In this document: positions 39,440-47,406 of the stretch, piece by piece
Position numbering within the stretch: position 1 is the first letter of the stretch
How the letters are laid out: the number at the start of each line of letters is the position of its first letter
Source of the DNA: Sphingobacteriaceae bacterium
Lineage (GTDB): Bacteria; Bacteroidota; Bacteroidia; B-17B0; Aurantibacillaceae
NCBI GenBank assembly: GCA_016709575.1
Contig: JADJMM010000002.1
Location: 124,001-188,000, forward strand
Length of the DNA stretch: 64,000 bases
Direction of reading: 5' to 3'
Notes under the pieces: generated by a model
The model's input: only the letters and a program-made list of their open reading frames with translations
Told to the model about the DNA's origin: nothing
Database searches by the model: none
Program-made: the position numbers and the translations under genes

Positions 39440-40271
39440 ATGGGATTCTTCTCCAAATTATTCAGCAAAGAAAACAAAGAGAGCTTAGACCAAGGTTTAT
39501 CTAAAACCAAGGAAAGTTTTTTTGGTAAGATTGCAAAAGCAGTTGCGGGAAAAAGCACAGTTGATGCGGAAGTACTCGATGATTTAGAAGAAGTGTTGAT
39601 TAGCGGCGATGTTGGTGTTGGTACTACCATCAAAATCGTTAAACGTATTGAAGCACGCATTGCCCGCGATAAATATGTTTCTACATCCGAATTAAACGTA
39701 GTGTTACGTGAAGAAATTGCCGGACTCCTTAACGAAAATAATTCTGTAAATAATACAATCGACTTCTCTGCCCCACTTCCAAAAAAACCATACGTAATTA
39801 TGGTTGTTGGTGTGAATGGCGTTGGTAAAACAACTACCATTGGAAAATTAGCTTACCAATTTAAACAAGGTGGAAAAAGTGTTGTGCTTGGCGCAGCAGA
39901 TACATTCCGCGCTGCAGCTGTTGATCAATTAACAATTTGGAGTCAGCGTGTTGATGTACCAATTGTTTCTCAAGGTATGGGTGCAGATCCTGCTAGTGTT
40001 GCTTTTGATACTTTAAGTAGTGCAAAAGCAAAAGATGCTGATGTTGTTATTATTGATACGGCTGGACGTTTACATAACAAGGTTAATTTAATGAACGAGT
40101 TAACCAAGATTAAAAACGTAATGAAAAAAGTATTAAAAAGGTGGCGTAGTTATTGGCATAAGTGATGAGTTCAAAATACCTGTTAAATACATTGGTGTAG
40201 GCGAAAAAATGACCGACCTCCAATTATTTAATGCCCCCGAGTTTGTGGATAGTCTTTTTAACAAGGGCTAG
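39440..40271 (+). pseudogene. ftsY: signal recognition particle receptor FtsY, internal block missing
   Basis: FtsY is the membrane-associated SRP receptor GTPase. The N helices (GKIAKAVAGKSTVDAEVLDDLEE), G1 (VGVNGVGKTTTIGKL), the insertion-box DTFRAAAVDQL and G3 (IIDTAGRLHNK) are normal. At 40130-40140 the sequence jumps from NVMKKV straight to KGGVVIGISDEFKIPVKYIG in another frame, then ends normally (LQLFNAPEFVDSLFNKG, stop 40269-40271). About 45 codons are missing, including the LVLDGSTGQNA-type stretch and the G4 guanine-specificity motif TKLDG. FtsY is essential, so the missing block is probably an assembly error. Confidence 0.9.
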
Positions 40272-40318
40272 GTTTTTCGATTTTTTTTATTAATATCGTA
40301 GAGCAAAACTCTTACTCT

Positions 40319-41460
40319 ATGAAAAACCTCTTAATTGTTTTCTTCAGCATTGTTTGTTTATCGTTATCAGCGCAAGATGCTCCTGTGTTTGAAGATTTGA
40401 TAATTGAATCTGATTCTCTTACTAAAGCTTATAAAGCACCCGGGAAAATTTCATTATCCTAAAATCAAAACGTGGTTCTGACGGCATGCCGAAAACATCA
40501 AGTGGTGATTCTATTAAAGCAATGAACATTACGGATATTGTTTTAGTTTATACCGAAAACGAAGCTAGTGATATAGCAACACGTGAAATTGCAAACCGCG
40601 AGCGTTGGGAAAATTTAATTAAGACTTATCCTGAATTCTTTAAAGAAAATCCTACTCTATTTAATACTTGTCAATGCGTAATAGGCGGAGATGCCGAAGC
40701 TCTAAAAAAATCACAAGGGTTTTATGTTTTCATTGGTGGAAAAGCAGAAGCTCCGGAAGTAAAAGCTGTTGCTAAAAAAGAAGAGCCTGTAAAGAAAGTC
40801 GTTAATGATGAAAAACCAAAGAAAGAAGAGAAGGTAAAAGAAGAAAAACCAAAGAAAGAAGAAAAAGTAAAAGAAGAGAAGGTTGCGAAAGTAAAGGAAG
40901 AAAAGCCTAAGAAAGAAGAAAAAGTAAAAGAAGAGAAGGTTGCGAAAGTAAAAGAAGAGAAGCCCAAAAAAGAAGAGAAGGTTGAAGAAGCACCTGTAGT
41001 AGCTGAACCCGTTGTTGCTAAACCAAAAAAACAAGGCTATGCAACTCCTAAAAAAGCAAAAGATGCAAAAGTTTGTCGCCCCCCTTGTTACGAAGGTGGT
41101 GATGAAGGTTTAAATGAATTTTTGAAAACAGCAATTACATTAAGTAAAAAACAAAAACGTCACACCGGTGATTTAGAAGCAATAGTTACTTTGATGTTAC
41201 ATTTTGATGGCTCCATAAAAAAATCGATGATTCAATGTGCCGATGAAGATTTTAAGAAACAAGTTGAAGAAGCTATTAAACAAATGGACTTATGGAATCC
41301 TGCTGTTAAAGGTGGTGTTACGATTAAATCTCAGGTGAAACTAACTTTGCGTTACGATAACTCCAGCAAACAAATAAAACCATTTGAAACTCAAATTATC
41401 CCTCGCCCGGCACCTAAATGTACAGAGTGTTTAACGGATAGTCAGGTGTTTCCGGAGTAA
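40319..41460 (+). CDS. exported protein with Lys/Glu repeat linker and TonB-C-like domain (one frameshift)
   Basis: The ATG at 40319 opens a signal peptide MKNLLIVFFSIVCLSLSAQ. A frameshift at 40445-40448 (A4 should be A5) joins it to KNFIILKSKRGSDGMPKTSSGD. After an N-terminal domain (about 120 residues) comes a highly charged linker of EEKPKKEEKVKEEKVAK repeats, then PPCYEGGDEGLNEFL and a C-terminal domain AIVTLMLHFDGSIKKSMIQ...MDLWNPAVKGGVTIKSQVKLTLRYD, which resembles the TonB C-terminal fold. Unlike TonB it lacks a membrane anchor. It would span or decorate the periplasm; its partner is unknown. Confidence 0.65.
40867..40980 (+). repeat. in-gene tandem repeat, two 57-base units
   Basis: Two adjacent 57-base units (40867-40923 and 40924-40980) encode VKEEKVAKVKEEKPKKEEK twice. 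Shorter related units precede them from about 40810. Confidence 0.8.
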
Positions 41461-41815
41461 TTACTTCTCTTTGCGTTTTACAATTAGCACCATTTCCTTG
41501 TCGAGTAGCAGATACCCGAACTCATAACAATACACGTAGTGTGATTGTTTTTAGTCAAGATTTGATTGGTGTAATATTTGAAATTGAATCCTTTATCAAC
41601 TAATTTTGTTTTGAGAGGGTTGTTGTTTCGCCTTTTAAATTCTCTTCTAATACACGACGATTCTTACGTAAAATATTATTCACGTTACGAACGTAATTCG
41701 TTGTATCACTGTTTAATTTGTTATTGTAAGAATTACGACAAATGTCGTTACAGAATTTTTTATCGGAGCGGCCTTTAATGGTTTCACCGCAATCTAAACA
41801 GACTTTCTTTTCCAT
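41461..41815 (-). CDS. small zinc-ribbon-like protein (two frameshifts)
   Basis: The N-terminus MEKKVCLDCGETIKGRSDKKFC has CxxC...CxxxC spacing (CLDC, FCNDIC), a likely zinc site, followed by a helical LNSDTTNYVRNVNNILRKNRR. Two frame breaks follow. At 41609-41612 a T4 run should be T5 (restoring TTLSKTKLVDKGFNFKYYTNQ), and one base is missing near 41535-41541 (restoring YVYCYEFGYLLLDKEMVLIVK). The stop then falls at 41461-41463, directly against the convergent TonB-C-like gene with no gap. The whole protein is about 118 residues, a conserved Bacteroidota family of unknown role. It is the last gene of the nucleotide-sugar run. Confidence 0.7.
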
Positions 41816-41816
41816 T

Positions 41817-42785
41817 TTATTTCCTGAACCAATTAATGGTTTGTTGTAAACCTTCTTTAAATAAAACTTCAGGACTATATTCTAAATATTGCTTTGCAGC
41901 AGAAATATCCGCTAAAGAATCCTTCACATCACCGAAACGCTGACCACGATGCGTTGCTTTTGCATCAGGATTAATTTCATTGGCAATAATATTAAACATT
42001 TCATTTACGCTAATGCTTTGTCCGCAGGCAATATTAAATACTTTTGAAATCGCTTCAGGATTTTCAGTTAATAAGGCTTTAATGTTTGCCTGAACAGCAT
42101 TTGCAACAAAAGTAAAATCGCGACTTTGATTTCCATCCCCATTAATAAATACTTCCTGATTATTCATTAAAGATTGAATGAACAAAGGAATAGCCGCTGC
42201 ATAAGCACCATTAGGATTTTGGCGTGGACCAAAAATATTGAAATAACGTAAGCCAATAATTTCCATATTGTAAGTAGAAGCAAAAATGGCGGCGTATTGT
42301 TCGTTTACTAATTTACTTACTGCGTAAGGTGATAATGGTTTGCCAATACGATGCTCCACTTTAGGACTTTCATTTAAATCGCCATAAACAGAAGAAGAGC
42401 TCGCGTACACCACGCGTTTTACCCAGTTATTTTTTGCTGCTACAAGAATGTTTAAGAAACCTGTGGCATTGGCTTCGTGCGTGGCTAATGGATTTTCTAT
42501 ACTGCGGGGAACTGAACCTAATGCGGCTTGATGAGAAATATAATCAACACCAATACAAGCTTTTTCACAATCAGAAGGTTTTGTAATATCTCCCTGATAA
42601 AATTCGAAATTCGGAAACGATTGAAAGGGTTTTATGTTTTCGATATTACCTGTAATCAGACTATCGAGAACACGAACTTTTTTTGCGTTGTTGTTTAAAA
42701 GGAATTCAACAATATGAGAACCAATAAAACCAGCACCGCCTGTTACAAGGAAGGTGTTGTTTTCTATTTGACTCTTGTTATACAC
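41817..42785 (-). CDS. UDP-GlcNAc/GlcNAcA 4-epimerase (WbpP/TviC type)
   Basis: The 322-residue extended SDR enzyme has the NAD loop VTGGAGFIGSHIVEFLL, the active-site segment YASSSSVYGD and Tyr/Lys in LSPYAVSKLVNEQYA, plus HQAALGSVPRSIENPLATHEAN, a phrase characteristic of WbpP and TviC. These epimerise UDP-GlcNAc or UDP-GlcNAcA at C4. Together with the upstream UDP-HexNAc dehydrogenase the product would be UDP-GalNAcA. It starts directly after the rfbB stop. Confidence 0.85.
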   Translation of the reverse strand: MYNKSQIENNTFLVTGGAGFIGSHIVEFLLNNNAKKVRVLDSLITGNIENIKPFQSFPNFEFYQGDITKPSDCEKACIGVDYISHQAALGSVPRSIENPLATHEANATGFLNILVAAKNNWVKRVVYASSSSVYGDLNESPKVEHRIGKPLSPYAVSKLVNEQYAAIFASTYNMEIIGLRYFNIFGPRQNPNGAYAAAIPLFIQSLMNNQEVFINGDGNQSRDFTFVANAVQANIKALLTENPEAISKVFNIACGQSISVNEMFNIIANEINPDAKATHRGQRFGDVKDSLADISAAKQYLEYSPEVLFKEGLQQTINWFRK

Positions 42786-43838
42786 TTATCGTTTTACGTA
42801 TTGTTGCTCGTAATATTTTTGGTAATCACCTGATGTTACATTGGCTAACCATTCTTCATTTGATAAATACCAATCAACCGTTTTTTCTAAACCTTCTTCA
42901 AATTGAAGTGATGGTTTCCAACCTAAATCTTTTTGCAATTTTGTTGAATCAATAGCATAACGTAAATCATGACCGGCACGATCTTTCACAAACGTGATTA
43001 GCTTTTCGTTGGTCCCTTCTGCCCTATTCAATTTCTTATCCATTATTTTGCAAAGCAAACGGATAACGGCGATGTTAGTCCACTCGTTATGGCCACCAAT
43101 GTTATAAGTACTTCCGGGTTTTGCTTTATGGAAAATAGTATCGATTGCTCTTGCATGATCAATTACATATAACCAATCGCGGATATTTTCTCCTTTACCA
43201 TAAATTGGAAGAGGCTTATTGTTTTTGATATTACTAATACAAAGTGGGATTAACTTCTCAGGAAAGTGATTCGGTCCGTAATTATTAGAACAATTTGAAA
43301 TTAAAGCCGGCATGCCGTAAGTATCATGATAAGCGCGTACAAAATGATCAGAGCTTGCTTTTGATGCTGAATAAGGTGAATGTGGATCGTAAGCTGTGGT
43401 TTCTAAGAACATTCCTGTTTCTCCTAGAGAACCATACACCTCATCAGTACTTACATGATAAAATAATTTAAACGCTGAATTATCTTCTTTGTAAATTGTT
43501 TTTGCAGCATTTAATAAGTTTACAGTTCCAATTACATTTGTGTAAACAAATTCTAAAGGATTGGTAATGCTTCTGTCGACATGACTTTCTGCAGCCAAAT
43601 GTATAACGGCGTTAAACTTATGTTCAGTAAATAATTTATTAATGAAATCAGCATCAACAATATCCCCTTTTACAAATTTGTAATTAGGTTTACTTTCAAT
43701 ATCAGTTAAATTAGCAAGATTTCCTGCGTAAGTTAATTTATCTAAATTATAAATTGTGTAGTTAGGATAATTGTTAACGAATAAACGCACAACATGCGAA
43801 CCAATAAATCCTGCGCCTCCTGTAATTAGTATTTTCAT
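42786..43838 (-). CDS. rfbB: dTDP-glucose 4,6-dehydratase
   Basis: RfbB (RmlB) makes dTDP-4-keto-6-deoxyglucose, the precursor of rhamnose and other deoxysugars. The 350-residue protein shows ILITGGAGFIGSHVVRLFV, HLAAESHVDRSI, STDEVYGSLGE, YSASKASSDHFVRAYHDTYG and NCSNNYGPNHFPEKLIPL, all diagnostic. The remaining dTDP-rhamnose genes (rfbA, rfbC, rfbD) are not in the window, so the end product is open. It is separated from the upstream dehydrogenase gene by a 74-base gap with an inverted repeat. Confidence 0.95.
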   Translation of the reverse strand: MKILITGGAGFIGSHVVRLFVNNYPNYTIYNLDKLTYAGNLANLTDIESKPNYKFVKGDIVDADFINKLFTEHKFNAVIHLAAESHVDRSITNPLEFVYTNVIGTVNLLNAAKTIYKEDNSAFKLFYHVSTDEVYGSLGETGMFLETTAYDPHSPYSASKASSDHFVRAYHDTYGMPALISNCSNNYGPNHFPEKLIPLCISNIKNNKPLPIYGKGENIRDWLYVIDHARAIDTIFHKAKPGSTYNIGGHNEWTNIAVIRLLCKIMDKKLNRAEGTNEKLITFVKDRAGHDLRYAIDSTKLQKDLGWKPSLQFEEGLEKTVDWYLSNEEWLANVTSGDYQKYYEQQYVKR

Positions 43839-43842
43839 CTTT

Positions 43843-43906
43843 ATAAATGTTGGATTTTGAATGTTAAATGTTGGATTATAATTTAAAATTCAACATCCAA
43901 CATTTA
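43843..43906. repeat. inverted repeat inside the sugar operon
   Basis: TAAATGTTGGATTTTGAAT pairs, with one mismatch, with ATTCAACATCCAACATTTA. A partial direct copy of the first arm (TTAAATGTTGGATTAT) lies in the loop. It occupies nearly the whole gap between the dehydrogenase and rfbB genes and has no T-run after it. Confidence 0.75.
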
Positions 43907-43912
43907 TCATTT

Positions 43913-45205
43913 CTATAAACTCCAGTAAGTAAAGCTTTTAATTTTTTCTTTGTACATGCCTTTTACATCTACAACAATACCTTTATTACTTAAAATAGTT
44001 TTGAAAAACTTTTCGTCGTAAGCTTTATATTCTTTGTGATTAACAGCAACAATAACGCCATCGTATCCTTTACCTAATTTATTTAAACCAAAACCATATT
44101 CGTGTTTTAATTCATCACTTTCAGCATGCGGATCAACAATTTCAACCTTCACACCAAACGATTTTAATTCTTTTACAATATCAGCCACTTTGCTATTACG
44201 GATATCGCTAACATCTTCTTTAAATGTAGCGCCCATTACCAACACTTTTGATTTTGAAATATTTTTTCCGGCAGCAATAATTTTCTTCACACAAGTTTTA
44301 GCAACGTAAAAACCCATGCTGTCGTTTACATAACGACCGCTATTAATTACGCGTGCGTGATAACCTAATTCTTCAGCTTTGTAAGTTAAATAGTATGGGT
44401 CAACACCTATACAATGTCCGCCCACCAAACCCGGTGAGAATTTTAAGAAATTCCATTTTGTTCCTGCGGCTTCTAAAACTTCGTATGTATTGATTCCTAT
44501 TCTTGAAAAAATAATTGATAATTCATTCATTAACGCAATGTTTACGTCGCGTTGAGTGTTTTCAATAATTTTCGCAGCTTCAGCAACTTTAATTGAAGAT
44601 GCTCTGTGGGTTCCCGGCTCAACAATAATTTCGTAAGTTTTTGCAATGTTCTCTAAACTTTCTTTATCACAACCTGAAACAATTTTTAAAATTTTGGTGA
44701 TGGTATGTTCCTTGTCGCCCGGATTGATCCGCTCAGGTGAATAACCCACTTTAAAATCCTTCATGAACTTCAAACCTGATTCACGCTCTAAAACAGGAAT
44801 ACAATCCTCTTCAGTACAACCCGGATATACTGTAGATTCATAAACCACATAATCACCTTTCTTTAATACTTTTCCAACTGTTGTTGAAGAAGCGATTAAT
44901 GGTTTTAAATCAGGTAAGTTATGTTCATCAATTGGAGTTGGAACAGCTACAATAAAAAAGTTCGCCTTTTTTAAGTCTTCTAATTTATGTGTGAACTGAA
45001 TATCTGCACCTGCGAATTCTTTTTTGCTTAATTCGTTACTTGGATCAATTCCTTTCTTCATCATATTAACGCGTTTCTCGTTAATATCGAAACCAATTAC
45101 TTTTACTTTTTTAGCAAAAGCAAGTGCAATTGGAAGTCCAACATAACCTAAACCGATAACGGCAACTCTTGCTTCTTTTTTTACAATTTTCTCGTAGATA
45201 CCCAT
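43913..45205 (-). CDS. UDP-N-acetylhexosamine 6-dehydrogenase (WbpO/TviB type)
   Basis: The 430-residue enzyme oxidises C6 of UDP-GlcNAc or UDP-GalNAc to the uronic acid with two NAD. It shows VAVIGLGYVGLPIALAF near the N-terminus, VPTPIDEHNLPDL, YESTVYPGCTEE, the catalytic Cys in GLVGGHCIGVDPYYLTY and GATFKEDVSDIRNSK. PIDEHNLPDL and GYSPERINPGD suit the TviB/WbpO branch. In the operon it lies behind the Gfo/Idh/MocA gene and in front of rfbB and the 4-epimerase. Confidence 0.9.
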   Translation of the reverse strand: MGIYEKIVKKEARVAVIGLGYVGLPIALAFAKKVKVIGFDINEKRVNMMKKGIDPSNELSKKEFAGADIQFTHKLEDLKKANFFIVAVPTPIDEHNLPDLKPLIASSTTVGKVLKKGDYVVYESTVYPGCTEEDCIPVLERESGLKFMKDFKVGYSPERINPGDKEHTITKILKIVSGCDKESLENIAKTYEIIVEPGTHRASSIKVAEAAKIIENTQRDVNIALMNELSIIFSRIGINTYEVLEAAGTKWNFLKFSPGLVGGHCIGVDPYYLTYKAEELGYHARVINSGRYVNDSMGFYVAKTCVKKIIAAGKNISKSKVLVMGATFKEDVSDIRNSKVADIVKELKSFGVKVEIVDPHAESDELKHEYGFGLNKLGKGYDGVIVAVNHKEYKAYDEKFFKTILSNKGIVVDVKGMYKEKIKSFTYWSL

Positions 45206-45209
45206 AAAT

Positions 45210-46250
45210 TTATTTTGAAGATAATTTTTTAATTACTGTTGTTGGTCGAAGAGCATAGATACGCTCAATAATATCAACCACTTTTAATCCTTCCAACGCA
45301 TTGGTTGTTATTTTGTTTTTTCCTTTTAAAGTATCAATCACATTATCGATAACAAAATTATGATTGTTAGCTGAACCTTTATAAGCACCGTAATCGTTTG
45401 CGGGATTCGTGGCATCCAACTTCGGCATTGTATAATCTTTAATATTACAAACTTCAATTTGATCCATGTATTGTCCGCCCACTTTTACACTGCCTTTACT
45501 TCCTACAATGGTTAATGAGGATTCTAAATTTTTATCCCAAACCGCAGTGCTGTAATTTATACAACCCATTCCGCCATTTACAAAATCAAAACTTACAAAA
45601 CCGCTATCTTCAAATGCCGTTGATGTTTGGTGATTGAAATCGGCAAACTTTGCTTGAATGTTAGTGATATCACCAAACAACCAATACATAATATCAATCC
45701 AATGAGAAAACTGAGTGAATAAAGTTCCGCCGTCTAAATCTTCAGTACCTTTCCATCCACCGGCTTTATAATAACGTTCATCACGATTCCAATAGCAATT
45801 TAATTGCACCATGTAAACATCACCAATAATTTTATTTTCTATTACCTCTTTCAACCAAACACTTGGTGGCGAGTAACGGTTTTGCATTACACAGAAAACA
45901 GTTTTGTGGTGATGTAATGCTGTAAAAATTAATTTTTCACAATCCGCTTTTGTTAAAGCCATTGGTTTTTCAACTACCACATTCTTATCAGCTTCTAGGG
46001 CTTTTAATGCGTGCTCTGCATGCAAACCGTTAGGCGTACAAACATTCACTACCTCAACTTCAGGATGTGCTTTTAAAAGGTCGTCGATGTTATTATAAAA
46101 TTTTTCTTTTAAATCGGTTAACCCAATTTTATCTTTTGGCATTACATCACACACTGCTATTAATTCACATTCAGGATTACGTCGTACCATTTCAGCATGA
46201 CGTTTACCAATGTGTCCTTGTCCAACTACTGCAAATTTTATCTTCGACAT
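45210..46250 (-). CDS. Gfo/Idh/MocA-family oxidoreductase (WbpB/WlbA-like)
   Basis: The 346-residue NAD-dependent sugar oxidoreductase has an N-terminal Rossmann fold FAVVGQGHIGKRHAEMV, VCTPNGLHAEHALKAL and the catalytic lysine region VVEKPMALTKADCE. The C-terminal domain has DLDGGTLFTQFSHWIDIMYWLFGD. In O-antigen loci such enzymes oxidise C3 of UDP-GlcNAcA ahead of transamination. Here it abuts the acetyltransferase gene (one base between them), which supports a WbpB-like role; this is inference from context. Confidence 0.85.
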   Translation of the reverse strand: MSKIKFAVVGQGHIGKRHAEMVRRNPECELIAVCDVMPKDKIGLTDLKEKFYNNIDDLLKAHPEVEVVNVCTPNGLHAEHALKALEADKNVVVEKPMALTKADCEKLIFTALHHHKTVFCVMQNRYSPPSVWLKEVIENKIIGDVYMVQLNCYWNRDERYYKAGGWKGTEDLDGGTLFTQFSHWIDIMYWLFGDITNIQAKFADFNHQTSTAFEDSGFVSFDFVNGGMGCINYSTAVWDKNLESSLTIVGSKGSVKVGGQYMDQIEVCNIKDYTMPKLDATNPANDYGAYKGSANNHNFVIDNVIDTLKGKNKITTNALEGLKVVDIIERIYALRPTTVIKKLSSK

Positions 46251-46251
46251 A

Positions 46252-46836
46252 TTATGAAATTCTTGAAACTATATTATTTTCTAATTTATATTTTTGTGCG
46301 CTCTCTTTACAAGTAGCATTGCCATCTTTATCAAACTCTAAACGGTGACCGAACTCGCTCATCCATCCCATTTGTCTTCCGGGATTTCCAACTATTAAAG
46401 CGTATGCAGGAACAGTTTTTGTAACAACAGCACCAGCACCAATAAATGCAAATGCACCTATATCGTGACCACAAACAATGGTTGCGTTTGCACCAATGGA
46501 AGCGCCTTTACCAACATGTGTTTTAGCGTATTCTGATTTACGGTTAACGGCACTGCGAGGATTAATTACGTTGGTAAAAACCATTGATGGTCCTAAAAAA
46601 ACATCATCATCGCAAGTAACACCTGTATATATAGAAACGTTGTTTTGAATTTTTACATTTTTACCTAAAACAACTTCAGGAGAAATAACTACATTTTGTC
46701 CAATGTTACATCCATCACCTAAAACACAGTTAGGCATGATGTGGGAAAAGTGCCAAATTTTAACACCTTTTCCTATACTACAGCCCTCATCAACAATTGC
46801 TGAAGGATGCGCAAAATATTCTTTAGTTGAAGTCAT
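46252..46836 (-). CDS. left-handed beta-helix N-acetyltransferase (WbpD-like)
   Basis: The 194-residue hexapeptide-repeat enzyme has recurrent [IV]G.[GN].[KN] turns: IGKGVKIWHFSHIMPNCVLGDGCNIGQNVVIS, FLGPSMVFTNVINPRSAVNRK and AFIGAGAVVTKTVPAYALIVGNPGRQMGWMSEFG. This matches WbpD/WlbB, which acetylates the 3-amino group of UDP-GlcNAc(3N)A. It is the first gene of the operon, 14 bases behind a consensus -7 element. The aminotransferase (WbpE) that normally acts before it is not in the window. Confidence 0.88.
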   Translation of the reverse strand: MTSTKEYFAHPSAIVDEGCSIGKGVKIWHFSHIMPNCVLGDGCNIGQNVVISPEVVLGKNVKIQNNVSIYTGVTCDDDVFLGPSMVFTNVINPRSAVNRKSEYAKTHVGKGASIGANATIVCGHDIGAFAFIGAGAVVTKTVPAYALIVGNPGRQMGWMSEFGHRLEFDKDGNATCKESAQKYKLENNIVSRIS

Positions 46837-46849
46837 AAAAAAAGAACAG

Positions 46850-46880
46850 CAAACATAAGAAAAGCTTTAAAAACCAGCAA
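46850..46880 (-). promoter_or_regulatory. Bacteroidota-type promoter of nucleotide-sugar operon
   Basis: On the minus strand TTG is followed after 20 bases by TATGTTTG (plus-strand CAAACATA at 46850-46857), an exact TAnnTTTG. The -7 element lies only 13 bases before the ATG, implying a very short leader. Confidence 0.7.
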
Positions 46881-47406
46881 ATTAAAGAGGCCTTAATTAG
46901 ATTTAATGTTTCAGAATTTTTGACCGAAAAAAGCGAGATTATGAAAAAGGGATCTTTGTTCAAAATCAAGGTTTTTTTACAGAAAATTCATCAAAAAAAT
47001 AAGCTTTAATTGTTCGGTTTATTAGTTCAATTTTGGTCTCAAAAAACTTTGATATTTTGTTCATAAAAACATATGTAATTGGTTTTTAGACACTTCATTT
47101 TTTAAATATAAAATCGAGTTGCTTTTATGATGAAAAAGTGAAAACGAAAGATTGGAAAAAGCAATCTTAACGTTTGTTTTTCAATTATTTACAACAAAAA
47201 TCGGATTCAAACAATGCAATTACTTTTAATTTTTAAGGAATAAAAATTTATGGCTTTCGGTCGGAAATTAACCACTAATAAAGAAAACCCTACCACTTTT
47301 AAAATGTTATATCTTTAAAGTACCTTTTATATCCATTTATTTTTATATTTACAGAAATTTATCAGATTTGTTAAAATATACTAAATAACAATTTTACGTT
47401 AAGAAT
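46881..47406. other. AT-rich intergenic region between divergent genes
   Basis: These 526 bases have no supported gene, RNA or repeat. They are very AT-rich with many A and T runs. TATCTTTA near 47309 and TATATTTA near 47345 are possible -7 elements for the following large T9SS gene, but neither has a good TTG at the right distance. Confidence 0.4.

Noticed and set aside
40711..41034. Long open frames on the minus strand opposite the Lys/Glu repeats
   Set aside because: They are Phe/Leu- or Ser/Phe-only low-complexity translations of the antisense of AAG/GAA repeats, with no start context.
46837..47406. Small RNA, riboswitch or tRNA in the longest gene-free gap
   Set aside because: No cloverleaf, no conserved riboswitch core and no strong hairpin; only AT-rich sequence with promoter-like elements.
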